Source: Serilophus lunatus (taxonomy: Eukaryota > Chordata > Aves > Passeriformes > Eurylaimidae). From it: a stretch of DNA of 64,000 bases. This document shows positions 1 to 12,200 of this stretch, in pieces; the first letter of the stretch is position 1, and the number at the start of each line of letters is the position of its first letter. Both the position numbers and the translations under genes were made by a program. The notes beneath the pieces were generated by a model, which was not told the origin of the DNA, did no database searches, and saw nothing but the letters and a program-made list of their open reading frames with translations. Location of the stretch: positions 749,155-813,154 of the forward strand of contig VXBA01004193.1 of NCBI GenBank assembly GCA_013399895.1, read 5' to 3'.

Positions 1-859
1 GGCTTAACTTTAAGCACATGAAATGTCCACTGATCTCCAAAGGATTATTTGTGTGCTCAGCTGCACACACCAGGAGCTCTGCAAGCACAGGGCTGGGACA
101 CTCAGTGTCACACCCCAGGACAAAAGGCAAAGACAAACCCTGCAAAGGGAGGAGGGGCCCATCCAGCCAGCTCAGCATGTGGGACACTGTGCTGGTCCAA
201 AGCTCTTCACTAAGGCCAAGAACATGGTGGGCACTGCAAACCATCTCGTACTCAAGCTCACCTGCACATTTTCAAGTGCTCTCATTGATTCTCTTAAGAA
301 AAATCTCACAACCCTGCCTTAATTCTCACTTACACAAAACAGGTTGGTTTGGGTTTTTTGGTAGCATGAAATAAAGACAATCTCAAAACAGAAGTAAATT
401 TTCCAAGTAGTCTGGTCTTGCAATATGTTTCAAACCTTCTTATTGTAAAGTATCTGCAGAAGCCTCATTCTGCCCTTCCCCATAGGTTTGATGAACACGT
501 TTCTGCAGAGCTACACAGCTCCATGGGTGCCATCCCAGGTGACATTGCCCAGTGTCCCCTTTACTGAGAGAGAGGTCAGACCTGGCCACCCACAACACTT
601 GGCTTTAGCAAGTCAGGCCAAGCACCAGAGGACACCCCAAATCCAGTCGAGCATGATTGGGGTGACATTTAAACAAGAGCCTCTTCCTGCACAGACACTG
701 CCACATCCATCAGCATCCCACCTCCAGCCCCTGATCCCACCCCGGCCAGGAGGAGCCTCTGAAAGCCAGAGCAGGGCCCAGCTCAGCTGAGAGCCTCCAG
801 CTGCCATCTGGACGGATCACAGGATTTTTTCCATGCAAATATGAAAGAGGGGGTGGGGG

Positions 860-1440
860 AAGGCTGAGGAGAAACGAGGCTGCAAAATGAATTCAGCATC
901 AATTATTCTAAAATATGCGTGTTAATATGGGAAGGGCTCCATGGCTGCATCCATCTCCACTTCTGTTCATTTCAAGCAGCAAAATGTGACCCGGGAAGAT
1001 GACAGCATCTCGCGTCTCACTTACACAAACACGAGCTGGGCAAGGGGGGATATTAAAACAGGAGACAATGCTGCATATTAAAATGCCACAGATGGAGCTT
1101 TCTGCAGCCTTTGCAGTCTGCCTCAGAGATTATTGCTGGGCCATATTGTATTAAAAACGGGGGGTGGGTGTGTTATTTATTTAATTTTTAAACAAATTCC
1201 ATCTCCTACTCATGCCGGATAGATAAAGTGAGCTCTTGAGCTCCAGCCAGCTTTGCCGGCAAACCAACATGAAAAATGCATTTTCATTAATACAAACTGT
1301 TTGCAGTAGGTAAATTAATTCTGGAAATGGTTTTCATACATGGAAAATTATACGTTCAGTGAAAACACTAGACGACACTCCACAGTCCTAATAAAAGCCC
1401 TTCATTCCCTTTAATGAAGCAGGATTGCCAGGTAAAGGCA
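860..1440. promoter_or_regulatory. AT-rich repeat-free block, candidate conserved element
   Basis: Free of CR1 and simple repeats and rich in TAAT/ATTA homeodomain-type cores. It holds a perfect 12-base palindrome AAAATGCATTTT at 1273-1284 and a long T/A stretch near 1170. Such blocks in introns of neuronal developmental genes are often conserved enhancers; one sequence cannot show conservation. Confidence 0.3.
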
Positions 1441-3329
1441 GCGAGCTGGAACAATTAAACAAACAAATAAGTCAATAGGCAAGTAAAAGCTGAGGGGGTT
1501 TGGTGGCACCAGGAGATTTTCAGGCTATTGCAGAAATCCCAGGGTCCAGGCCCAAGAGAGGAGCAAGAGAGAAGGGAGCAGCCCATGTCCCTTCCCATCA
1601 CTGCGGTGCAAGGGCTGAAGGTCCCACCAAGGAAGGTGCAAGGGCCCATGAAGTCCAAGAGCACACTGGTGATGAGCACAGCACAGCTGGCCAAGGAGCA
1701 AGGAGAGGTCCTGCCAACCCTCCTTCATCTCCCAGACACGGAACAAGCCCGAGGATTAAGCTCTCTGCTCACAAGTTTCTCTTCTGCTCTCAAATCTTTT
1801 CATGTCTCCTTTAACAGTCCCGTTTCTGGGCGCCTGCTTATGGCAAGGGAAGCGATATATAATTGATGAAATGACGATGTGCTACGGCCCCAGCCCCAGC
1901 CAGAAGACATCTGTTCTGCACGTAGACTCGCTCAGGTGCTGTCACGCTGCATTTGCCGCAGCGTATCAGAGCCTGGCTGCGGATGCTGATGTGGGGCCAG
2001 CCCCCATCTGTAACTCCACACAGCTCAGGGTGTCAGGACCCAGTGAGACGGCACTGTAGGTACTCCACATCCTGCCTTAAAGCCTTATTTCCATAAATTT
2101 CCTTCAGCAGCAGTGCTGCACCGAGCTTGCACCCAGCGACCCAAGCTCCCAGGCACTTGGGGTGATGGCACTGCTGTGTCCTGTCTCACTGCGCCCTTCC
2201 AGCAGCATCCCTACACCCACACCTCTCTCAGGCAAGGTGCCTGCTCTGACAAATACCTTTCCCTCCACAGCTCTGACTTGAAAAACCCAGGGCCAAAGAG
2301 AAGGCAGGCACAATGCCTCAGAGGTGGAGGAACCCTCTCTGTGTGGTTTGAAGAGCAGAGCAAATACCCATCCCCGCGTTTGTCACGGGGAACCGAACGC
2401 CACGGAAGGAGGGGGCAGCATTTCATAACAGCCTGCCACATTAGAAAACAAAGAGTGATAGAGAATCTTTTAGTCACCTCTTAATTACATATTCTGGGTA
2501 CATTAAGAAAGGAGAAATGTATCTCAGGTCATTGCCTGTCATCGCGACAAAGGCCCGTGATGAGTTCTGTATTCAAAATATTTGCAGTAATTATCAGCAC
2601 AGTTCCCCTTTGAAAGCGCTCGGAGGGAAGGATGGTGTTTCACCCGAGGGAATCAGCTCACAGCCTGCACTGGTTTCACTGCACTACAGATAAATATACT
2701 CGTGTGTGTGTATATTTTTACCAACGTGCCCGGGTATGTATCCATGGAGAAGAACCTATAAATGCCTAATGCTCCTCTTGTGGGGCTGGGGAGCAGGAGC
2801 AGCAGAAGAGGGGCTCTGTTCCTCTCTCCTGAAGATGTTGGCTGAGATATGACGGCCACCACTGGATTTCCAAAGGTGGGAGTGGGGACTCTCACCCCGG
2901 GGGCAATGGCTGCAGCCAAGGCTTGGTCAAATGGAAAACAGCCCTCTGCCAATGCAGATGCCCAGGGAAGGAGAGAAATGCACTGAATGCAAATGGGAAT
3001 GACCTTTAATTAGTGCATAAAGAGGCACAAGAGGAGAGAAAACACCAGAACTTCCCTAGGCACCTTTCCTCTCTCGAGGAGAACAGGAACCACTGCATCT
3101 CCACACCACTGACTCTGACAAATTTTCCAAGCAGGAACAGACAGAACATCCTGCCTCCCTCTGCCTGTGCTGCTGCCAAGGCAATGTCCCAGGAAGGCCA
3201 AGAGGGGGGTGAAGGATGGGCAAGCAGGTCCCAGGTTCCCATCATGGGTGCTTGCAGGATCTTGTTGTAGCAAGGTGGGGGTTGGCCTCTTCTCCCAGGC
3301 AATTATTGACAGGACAAGAGAAAATGACC

Positions 3330-3516
3330 TCAAGCTGGACTAGGCAGGGCTGCTGCTGAACATCAGGAAGAATGAAGGGTTGTTTAGGGAGGGGGTGTAG
3401 TCACCATCCTTGGAGGTGTTCAAGGAATGACTGGAGGTGCTGACGAGGTGGTGATTGGCCAAAAGTTGGACTTGACGATCTTGCAGTTATTTTTCAATGT
3501 AAAATATTCTGTGATC
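3330..3516 (+). mobile_element. CR1 LINE 3'-end fragment
   Basis: Contains the typical accatccttggaggtgttca and ttggacttgacgatcttg wording and ends in attctgtgat, the CR1 terminal octamer region. It is strongly 5'-truncated and non-coding. Confidence 0.85.
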
Positions 3517-4736
3517 TTTTTCTAAGTGAAGAAGGAGGAAGGCCACAGGCATTTGCCATGTGCTGCTTGCCCTCACATCCTTCCTGCCACCCATCAGGAC
3601 ACAGCAGTACTCCTGTCTTTGGGTATCCTCCCTGCCTGACACAAACTAACCCGTGACAAGCTGAGCAGAGCAATTCCCTGGAGCCCTGACCCACCCCTGG
3701 GTCACATCTCGGTGCCAGTCCCAGGGGATTCCTCAATTACTTATTTGTTGCCAGCCAATAGCCCACCCAGCCTTCCCACAGCACTCAGTCTAACCCGGCC
3801 ATACGCTGTGGAGCAATTCCTTTTCCTCAGCAAGCATTTAATCTGAGTGGACAGGAGCAAAACCATGTAGATATAAATGGGGCAAGGGGAAAATAGCATG
3901 CTTCAGGTTCCTCGGGAAAGCATATGGGATCAAGAGACTTATTAATAAATTCGTCTTTGTTCTGTATTGTCTGTGATGAATAGCCACACTCAGCATCAAT
4001 AACTGCAAACATCCTTGGGAAAGAGAGACATGCAGAAACCCATCACGCTGCTGAAAGCAGAGAATGGATTCAATTTCGGTTCTGAAGGCAAATTTCACAG
4101 CCCTAAACAAAATTATCTGAGGGGGCTGCTGTGGCCACACATGCAATAAATGTAGGGTTATGGCTACTAAAGCAGCAGAGTGTCTCCCAGGAGTTGTAAT
4201 ATCTTAAGCTAAAGGACAAGAAAGAATCGCCCCATTCAGGATGGTGCCTTTGGAAAAATAACATTTACGTTTCCAAATAAAAAGTGTTTTTATTAAGAGA
4301 ACACAACACTTCTGGAATGTTATTGCCCTAGAGATTACTCAAACTCCCACCCCTCTGCTGGCATCCAAAAGTAAATTTCCACGAGATTTTAAACACTGCT
4401 GAGACCTCAGTAATTTGGGAGTAGGAGGGAAAAGAGAGCAGTAGCAAGAGACATTCCTAATGGTGAAGACATGAAAAACGCAGCTTTATTTTTTGATGAT
4501 TGCATTAGATTTTTTTTTATCACAGAGATGAAAAATGAGCAGCTACCACCTCCTAATTCACTGCCTGGGGACTGGATTCCTCTCTGCTGCCGTATGAGGA
4601 GAGGCACTGAAAGCAGCACTGAGCAGGAAACGAGTTATACTGAAGGAGAGCCCGTTCCATTGTCAAAAAATAGTGGGCTGGTGCAAAGTGCAGATACTGA
4701 GGGCATGGGGAAGCCCAGCCCATTGCTTAGGATGGA

Positions 4737-5060
4737 GAATCATAGAATTAGTGAGGTTGGAAAATCCCGAGTCCAGCTGCTAACCCCACATCCCCACGTG
4801 CCACTTCTATAGGTCTTTTAAGCACTTTCAGAGTTGGTGACTCCACCACCGCCCTGGGCAGCCTGTTCCAACGCCTAACACCCCTCTGGTGCAGAAATTT
4901 TCCCTAATATCCAATCTAAACTTACCCCGGGACAATTGAGGCTCTTTCCTCTTGCTCTTCTTCTTGTTATTTGGGAAAAGAGCCCAATTCCAACCTGGCT
5001 CCGGCTTCCTTTCAGGGAGTTTAGAGAGAGAGAGAAGGTCCCTGCGGCCACGGGCAGCAC
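4737..5060 (-). mobile_element. CR1 LINE 3'-end fragment
   Basis: An inverted copy that begins with aatcatagaattagtgaggt on the plus strand. It continues through the ctgggcagcctgttccaac box and the ccaatctaaacttacc box to the ttgggaaaagagcccaa and cctttcagggagtttagaga boxes. At over 300 bases it is one of the longer copies here. Confidence 0.9.
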
Positions 5061-5465
5061 CAAGGACAGCGCCCGTCCCGCCCGCGGGGACCCTGCGCTC
5101 CTCATCCCTCCAAAAAAACAAAGGCTTATTTATTCACAAGAGGGCAAGGAACGGGCACTTGATGCCCTGGTTACCGAGAGGTTCTCGGTACTGTGGGCTC
5201 CGAGCGTGCCAACGCGGCAGAGGAAGGATTCAGCTTCTCATCTCTTCCTCCCCGCGAAAAACCTTTCAGCTGCCAGCAAGAATTCCCACCCACAGATCTA
5301 GTGACTTCCCCGGGAAGCTCCGAGGAGTGGGAAGTGCCATCCAAGGTGGCCTGAAGAAGCGTACAACCACCCAGCAGATGCACATGGATGTGAGGAGACA
5401 CGATCAATGGTTTTCATTTTTCCTAAGCAGTTTCTCCCCTGAGATATCACCTGGATATATGCAAA

Positions 5466-5718
5466 AGGACATGGACAAATGGTTTTATACTGCAAGAGGG
5501 TAGATTTAGATTAGATGTAAGGAAGATTTTTTTTACAATCGGGGTGGTGGAACACTGAGACAGATTGCCCTGAGAGGTGGTAGATGCCCCATCCGTGGAC
5601 ATATTTAAGGTCAGGTTGGACAGTGCTCTGAGCAACCTGGTGGACTCAAAGATGCCCCTGCTCCTTGAATGACCTTTAAAGGTCCCTTCCAATTCAAACT
5701 ATTCAATGATTCTAAAAG
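5466..5718 (+). mobile_element. CR1 LINE 3'-end fragment
   Basis: Shows gtagatttagattagatgta, the gagaggtggtagatgcccc box, aaggtcccttccaattcaa and the terminal attcaatgattct. Confidence 0.92.
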
Positions 5719-7942
5719 CCCATCAATGGCCACAAGCCTCAGGCCAGCCTTGTACCTGCAGGTACAGAAGATCTTTCCTCCTGCCACTTGGCTGTGAGGT
5801 AGAATAAATTTGTCCACACAAATGGCATTATTGGCCAAATCTGACCATATCAACTCTTTTCCAACAACATTAAAAGCTCAGCACTGCTGCTAACGCTCCC
5901 TTTGGGCAACACGAGCAAGTTTCAGACTGTTGTCACAAAAATGAACATGTCTTGCTGGATTTTAACCCAATTGAAAGGCACAAGGAAGCTACTTGCACAG
6001 CAGCCTTGCATCAGGGCATCCCTCTTTTCTTTCTTGTAAATCCTCTGCTCTGCATCCACTTTTTTCTCATGCTTTAACTTGGAACAGCACGAGTTTGAAA
6101 GGATAAAGTGCATTAAGAGTTTTAATGCTGAGGAAGATATCAGCCTGACATTTTAATAACACTAATGCTCTGGAATTTGCAGAATTATCACTGTAATGCA
6201 TATCTCAACACCAGTCCCTGCACTGTGGTTAGTACAAGCTCTATTCCACATTAAACACCATGGGTAATGAAATCAGCCACTTCTATGGTGGCTGAGACGC
6301 TGATTTTCCAGTGCCATGTGCAGAGACATCCCAGGATTACCATGTTCTCCCCCACCAAGTTGTAGACAACTGCTCCTCACCCTCAGCCTCCTGAAGAGCT
6401 GAGCTGTGACAACTAAAGCAATGATGTAAAGCTGCTTCTAAAGGGATTTTTTTTTTTGTCTCAGCACAAACCCAAGCCCTATCAAATGCCAGTTTCCTAG
6501 ACTGGAGCTTGCAGACTCATTCCCAAGCCTTTGCTTATATGTCCAGCTCAATGTCACTCGATTTACTTGGCCCTTTGCCTGTGTCAAGCCTGGAATTCAT
6601 CCTAAGCCAGTGTATGTGAACCAGCAAGGACAGGCTACAGTTACATGACGCAGTGAGGGACAGACAAATAGGAGGGACTCTCTTAAAAACAAAAGAGGAC
6701 TATTCCTGTCCACAGAAAGAGTGTGGAAAGTGGCAAACAAGCTGTACTGTGACAGCCACACACAGCAGCACAACAGGCCCTGACAGCCAGGATGGCTGCA
6801 GGAAATTTTGGAAGCTCAGGGGAAGGCAGCAGCTGCCCTGTCCCCGTGTGTAGGGGAATGAGTCAGCAGCACACACAGCTTCACCTTCCCCTTTCTCTCA
6901 CACCTTTATGTCCAGCCAGAGCAGCAGCTAAAACCACATAAACACAGCAGCAAAGACAAGCAGTGAAGGGAAACACCTGGTTCCTTACTGAAAGTGCCCC
7001 CATCTGCATCTTCTGGCATCTTCTCCAGACACCAGCAAAGCTCTGGCCATGAAACACCTGCTCAAGCCCTAGTTCTGCTTCCTCAGAAGAAATCAAGTCC
7101 CTGCACTTTCTGCCCCTCTTCTTTTACATCTCAATGCAAAAAAAACCCCAAGCATAAATCAAATTCGATGCAAAAATGTGGACGTCTTACAAAATTAAAA
7201 GGCCACAAATCTGTAAAAAAAATGCAGCTCAAATGCAGCCAAAGCCCAGGTGTTTTGGAAGGTTCAGACCTAGTGGTGGGAGGGCAGAAACTGCTTCCTC
7301 TGCTGTCTTTGAAACACACACACGCTGTTCTGCAAAGCCTAATGGCAACAGGCACCAGGGGACTTTTTTGGCTTCCAAACTCCTCTCCTGTGCATGTAGC
7401 CCACACACTGGGGCTGGGCTTAATGAGCAGGAATTTGAAAGCCGAGTTCAACAGAGGCTAAAAATGAGCTTGAGTTCCACGTGCAAAGTCAAATGCAAAA
7501 GTAACTAAGTGGCAGGAAACCCAAAGAGTAAATGAGACTTTTACATCTTGTGTCTAATGAGTGACACCAGGTAACGCTGGCAAATTGCTCACCTAGAGAC
7601 AGCATCACTGAATTTCTGATGGATGAACAAGCCTTTTTTTTCCCTTCATCAGCTCACATCACAGTGAATGATGGAGCATGTTTTCCTGATGGTGCTGGAG
7701 ATTGTCACAATCGTTTGCTAAATCCAGTTCTGCTAGTAACACTGTGGGAGAAAAACAAGTGGTGCTAAGTCAAATCCTCAGCTGACATAAGCTGGAAAAG
7801 CTCCCCAAGGGTCAGCCAAAACCAGCTGGGTGGCTCCCACCCTTGGCTCCTCACAGACCCGATCCCAACAGGGGATAATCAACACATGCAATGGCATGTT
7901 TGGAACAACACTGATGGGCCCTATGAAGGCACCAGAGAGGCT

Positions 7943-7960
7943 GAGAGAGAGAGAGAGAGA
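7943..7960. repeat. (GA)9 microsatellite
   Basis: Nine uninterrupted GA dinucleotides within intron 3. Confidence 0.95.
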
Positions 7961-10900
7961 TGGTTCAGCACAGGAGAACAAGAAGATCGTGGCCAACGTG
8001 CAGCCAGAGTTTAGGTGAAGAGACACGAGGGTTTGTGGGTGCTTCTCCCAGAGCAGACTGGCCCGGGCCAGGCAGCGAGCGCTGCCCGTCACGTGGGGAA
8101 GCCTCACGGCTGAGCTGCGATGCGTAAAAGGATTTACAGATGTAAAGCCACATCTCGATAACGCTTGGAACAAATCCCTGACATTCTTCACACAGCTCTG
8201 CACTAACAGGTTAGGCTCTAGCAGAGTGGAAACGGCAGCTCCCCGCTATTTCCACGTCTCCATTCCCGTTAACTGTTTGAAGCCTTCTCCCCTCGGAAGC
8301 AAGGTGGAGCTGGATCGGCGGAGGCAGGACTCTCCCTGCTGACAATTATTCTCCATTCAGGACTAGCCATTTGCATGCAGTTCATTTGTGATGCAGAAAA
8401 GCTTGAACCTGTCATTATTGCTTGGCATCAGTACAGTACTGTGAAAAGACACCGCTCGGAACATGCGCACAGCGCTGCACCCTATTTTCTTTAATCTAGG
8501 CTAAAATGACAATGAGAAAAAGCAGGAGGGAGGGAAGCAGGAAGAGAGGAATGGGGAAAGCATCTTTTCCACAAACAAGAGTGAGTCTCTGCCAAGTCAG
8601 GCACAAGTGTTCCATGCAGAGCTCCAAAGGTTTGCCCAGGGATGATCACGGCCGGGCTGGAAGCGAGGGGCTTCCCCGGTGCGTACGGGCACTTCGTGCA
8701 GATGACATTGGTGTGGTCCCCTCTGCACAGCCGCGATCTGCTCAGCAGAACTATCCCCTGGAAAGGCTCCAGGAGCCACCATTTTGCTGTACAATACACT
8801 CCAGCCAAGCAGGAGATGCCCAGGGGTCCTCCCCAACACAGACACATGGCCAACACATCCTCCCCCCTGCTGTCCCCAAGCACGGGCGAGATGGGGATGG
8901 CAGCAAAGTCAGGGGAGCAGATGGAAAGCAAAAACCCTGTGAAAGCTCTGCTCCCCATGGCTATTTCCTGTCTCTTCCCAACAAGCAGGGATCGCAAATG
9001 CCTCCTCTCCAAGGCCAGGCTGGCACCGCGTGTGTGGAGGCAGCAGTGCCCTCCTTTGCTGAGGGGAGGGCTGAGGGGAATATGGGTGGCCTTATGGCTG
9101 ACACCCTGGAAAGGACCTGGGGGACAGTGGGGGACACTGCCAGGCAGCTTCAGCTCCCAGCCCCTTCATCAGCAAACACTCCCAGCACCCAGGCACCCCC
9201 ACGTATGCTGGTGATATTTGTGGCCATCTGCATTCTGGATGGTGCCAGCACTCAGCCTCTCAACACCCCTTGCCTCTCCCCACATTCAGCACCTGACACC
9301 AGGCACAAAAGCGCAAGAAGCCCCAGTGTGGGCAGACGTGGACTAACACAAATGGTCAAAGATCAGATCAATCCCTGCCTGTAGCCAAGGCTTTAACAGC
9401 TCTGTCAGAACGTCTGTCAGTGACTGTTCTCACTCTGCAGCGTCTCCCTGTCATGTCAAGATCCAATTGCTTTTGGCTAACAACTCGACCTCCGTGACTG
9501 CTTGCGGCGAGATACTCCAGATCCTGAACACAAGTGGTGTGGAAAAGCAGTTCCTGGTGCCAGTGCCGACCTGGAAACCCTTCAGTCCATGCTGGCTCAC
9601 CAGAGGAAACATTGCCATCACCGTGGCTGCGGGGCGACCGCCTCCAGCCCAGCCTGCTTTGGGAAGAGGCAGTACCGTGATGCGCAGGTGATTTAGGAGC
9701 CCAGATCCCATTACGATTCATTGCCAGCAGGGAATCTAACTCCCTTGTTACCTTTCAAATGAGCAGAGCTGCACATGAATATTAAACACCACCTCGTTCT
9801 AGTCCCAGGGAAAAAAAAGCCCGTCTTTGAGAATCCCTCATTAAGATGCACTGGACGCCCTGCACAGGGAGCCCGAGAGCCAATTAAGCAAGACTGTAAG
9901 AACCCTAAAATGAAGCTGCATGCCTAGTTGGGCTCCAAGCTGTTGGTGGAGCTGGTGTGGGTGCTCTCCCCATGGTGTCCGAGCCCCGGATGCTCCCAGA
10001 CATACTCCCAGTTCATCCCAGCTCCATGGCAGAACGTGACACATCACTACCAGAGTTAACAGCCAGGTCCTGCTTGCCACCTCCCTGCCAGGGATGAGAC
10101 TCTTCCCAAACCCGTCTCCCTTCCCACCGTCGCCTTCCTGCTCTGTTTCCAGCTGGGAAAAAACACAACTCCTTCAGCAAAGTTTATTTGCTGACTTTCA
10201 AACACCATTATTTCCACACTGGATTGCAGGCAACACTATCAGACAAGCCTGACGTGTCTCTGTACTTTGGAAGGACTCTCTCCTCGTTCTGCACCTCAGC
10301 CTCATCCTCCCTGCCTCTGTCAAACCCCTCCTGCCAGCTCCAGCAGTCCCCGCTCAAAATCAATTTCTATATTTCAGATACAAAGGTTGTTTTGCTTGAA
10401 AAATGAAGCTGCCCTTCACAGAGGTAATAGAGAGATCAATACTAGTTACATCAAGTTTCCTTCTGAAAACGAGGAACTGCTGGCATTTTTCTCCCCCTGA
10501 TCCAGCCAAGTGGGCTGAGCCTGCACCCCAGATCCAGGCAGGTGCTCAGCTGGAGAGCCCCAGCCACCAGGGACCTCAGGAGTGGCTCCTCAAGGTCCCC
10601 TCTCCCTGTCAGTGACAGGAGGGGGCGGCGGGAAATGGAAGAGAAAATTGTGGATATAATTTATAATGCCTCATTAATTTGACAAATGCCGCTTCATGCG
10701 TGCTCTCCATCAGCCCGTCACTGTCCCAGAAGCCACTAGATCAGCAGCTACTTCAGATGGAAAATCTACCTGCACAACCTGCTGTTTAGAGGACGGATTA
10801 ATTGCCACCGATCCTCGCGGTGGCAGCTGGAGCCACCCTGGCTGGGGATCACTGCTCTTGCCCCACGGGCTGAGACCACTGCACAGGGAGAGCGATTCCA

Positions 10901-12029
10901 GCGAGGGATGCAAGCGAAGATGGAGAAGGCAAGTATCACAAACAGCTCTCAGAGAAAGCATTTGACCAGCTGTAATAGCTCCTTACCAAGGCTTTTGTAT
11001 AGAAGCAATCCCATAGGAAATAGTTCTTCGCCAAAATGAAGCTTTTGTGGAAACTTCTCATTTCAGTCACGCACTGAATTCAATTTTGTCTCCATCTGAG
11101 GGAAAGTTTCCTTCCTTTAAATCTCTCCTTCCCACAGACTGTTTGTTTCTCTACTGGAAAAGCAGTGAGATGGAAAGAGAAAAAGACACCTTCTAGCCCA
11201 GACCAGAAGTGAATGTGAGTGGGTGGATCCTGCCTAGTACACACCTTCAGCTTCTGCCTTCCCCGTGAGGATTCCATCAGCTCCCACCTAAGAGACAGAG
11301 CCAATGTGAGAAGCAGGGTTCACACAGGAATGGAATCAGTATTTCCAAAGCCAGCCAGCTCCAGGTGGAATCCTGCTGTGCAAGACTGAGCATGTACCCA
11401 CACTTGGGGATGCCCAGGATTTTAATCCCATAAGGAAAACAGGAGGAGGAGGTTGGAGAAGATGTATGTGCATAAGGCAGCATTAGCACAACTCCACTCA
11501 CTCTGTGTTAAATAACTCTTCCAGGGCATGAGTTAAATGGCAGCACAGAGCAATGAGGGGATAATAAATCCCTGGTTATAAATTCTGGCACTAGACTGTA
11601 AGATGATAATCACCATCCCTGGCCAGCCACGACTGGCCCCCAGCTCAGGGAGCAGAAGGATGCAGAGCAAGCCAGGAGAGAGGAATGTCTGCTCCACCAA
11701 AAGCCTTCCAGCCCCACTCGAGGACTCCTCAACATCCCCAGGTGCTTCCTGGGATGGTTTCATCACAAACAGGGAGTGAGGTTCTCCTTGCTCCCATAGC
11801 AAAGAGCCAGAGGTCTCTTCCCAACTCTTCCCAACTCCAGAGCTCCACTCGGTTTCCCACTGGACACATCCTTCTACTCACACCCTTGTACAAGCACTGA
11901 GCCAGGGCATGATGAACTCCTCAGCCAAGACAACTCATTCCCAAAGCACTTCAGGGAGAGGGAGGATACAAGGTGTCACCGATTTACATCGTTGCATCTC
12001 AGCTCTGCCAGCTCGAGCTGTTACTTCCT

Positions 12030-12200
12030 GCAAATATATTGCACTGTGGGATGCCTGCAATATTTTATAAAGTTAATAACTTTTTTTTAATTGGATGAGT
12101 TTATAGAATCGTGCGAGCAATTAACAATAATTACGTTTAAGACACTTAAATTCCAGGATGCACCACAAACACTGGAATATTAAGCTATAAAAACCCTCGA
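12030..12200. promoter_or_regulatory. AT-rich repeat-free block, candidate conserved element
   Basis: Packed ATTA/TAAT cores (caattaacaataattacg near 12118) and no repeat match. Candidate enhancer by composition only. Confidence 0.28.

Noticed and set aside
8506..9384. Plus-strand open frame of 292 codons in intron 3
   Set aside because: No family motif and two other long overlapping frames in the same place; composition alone explains it.
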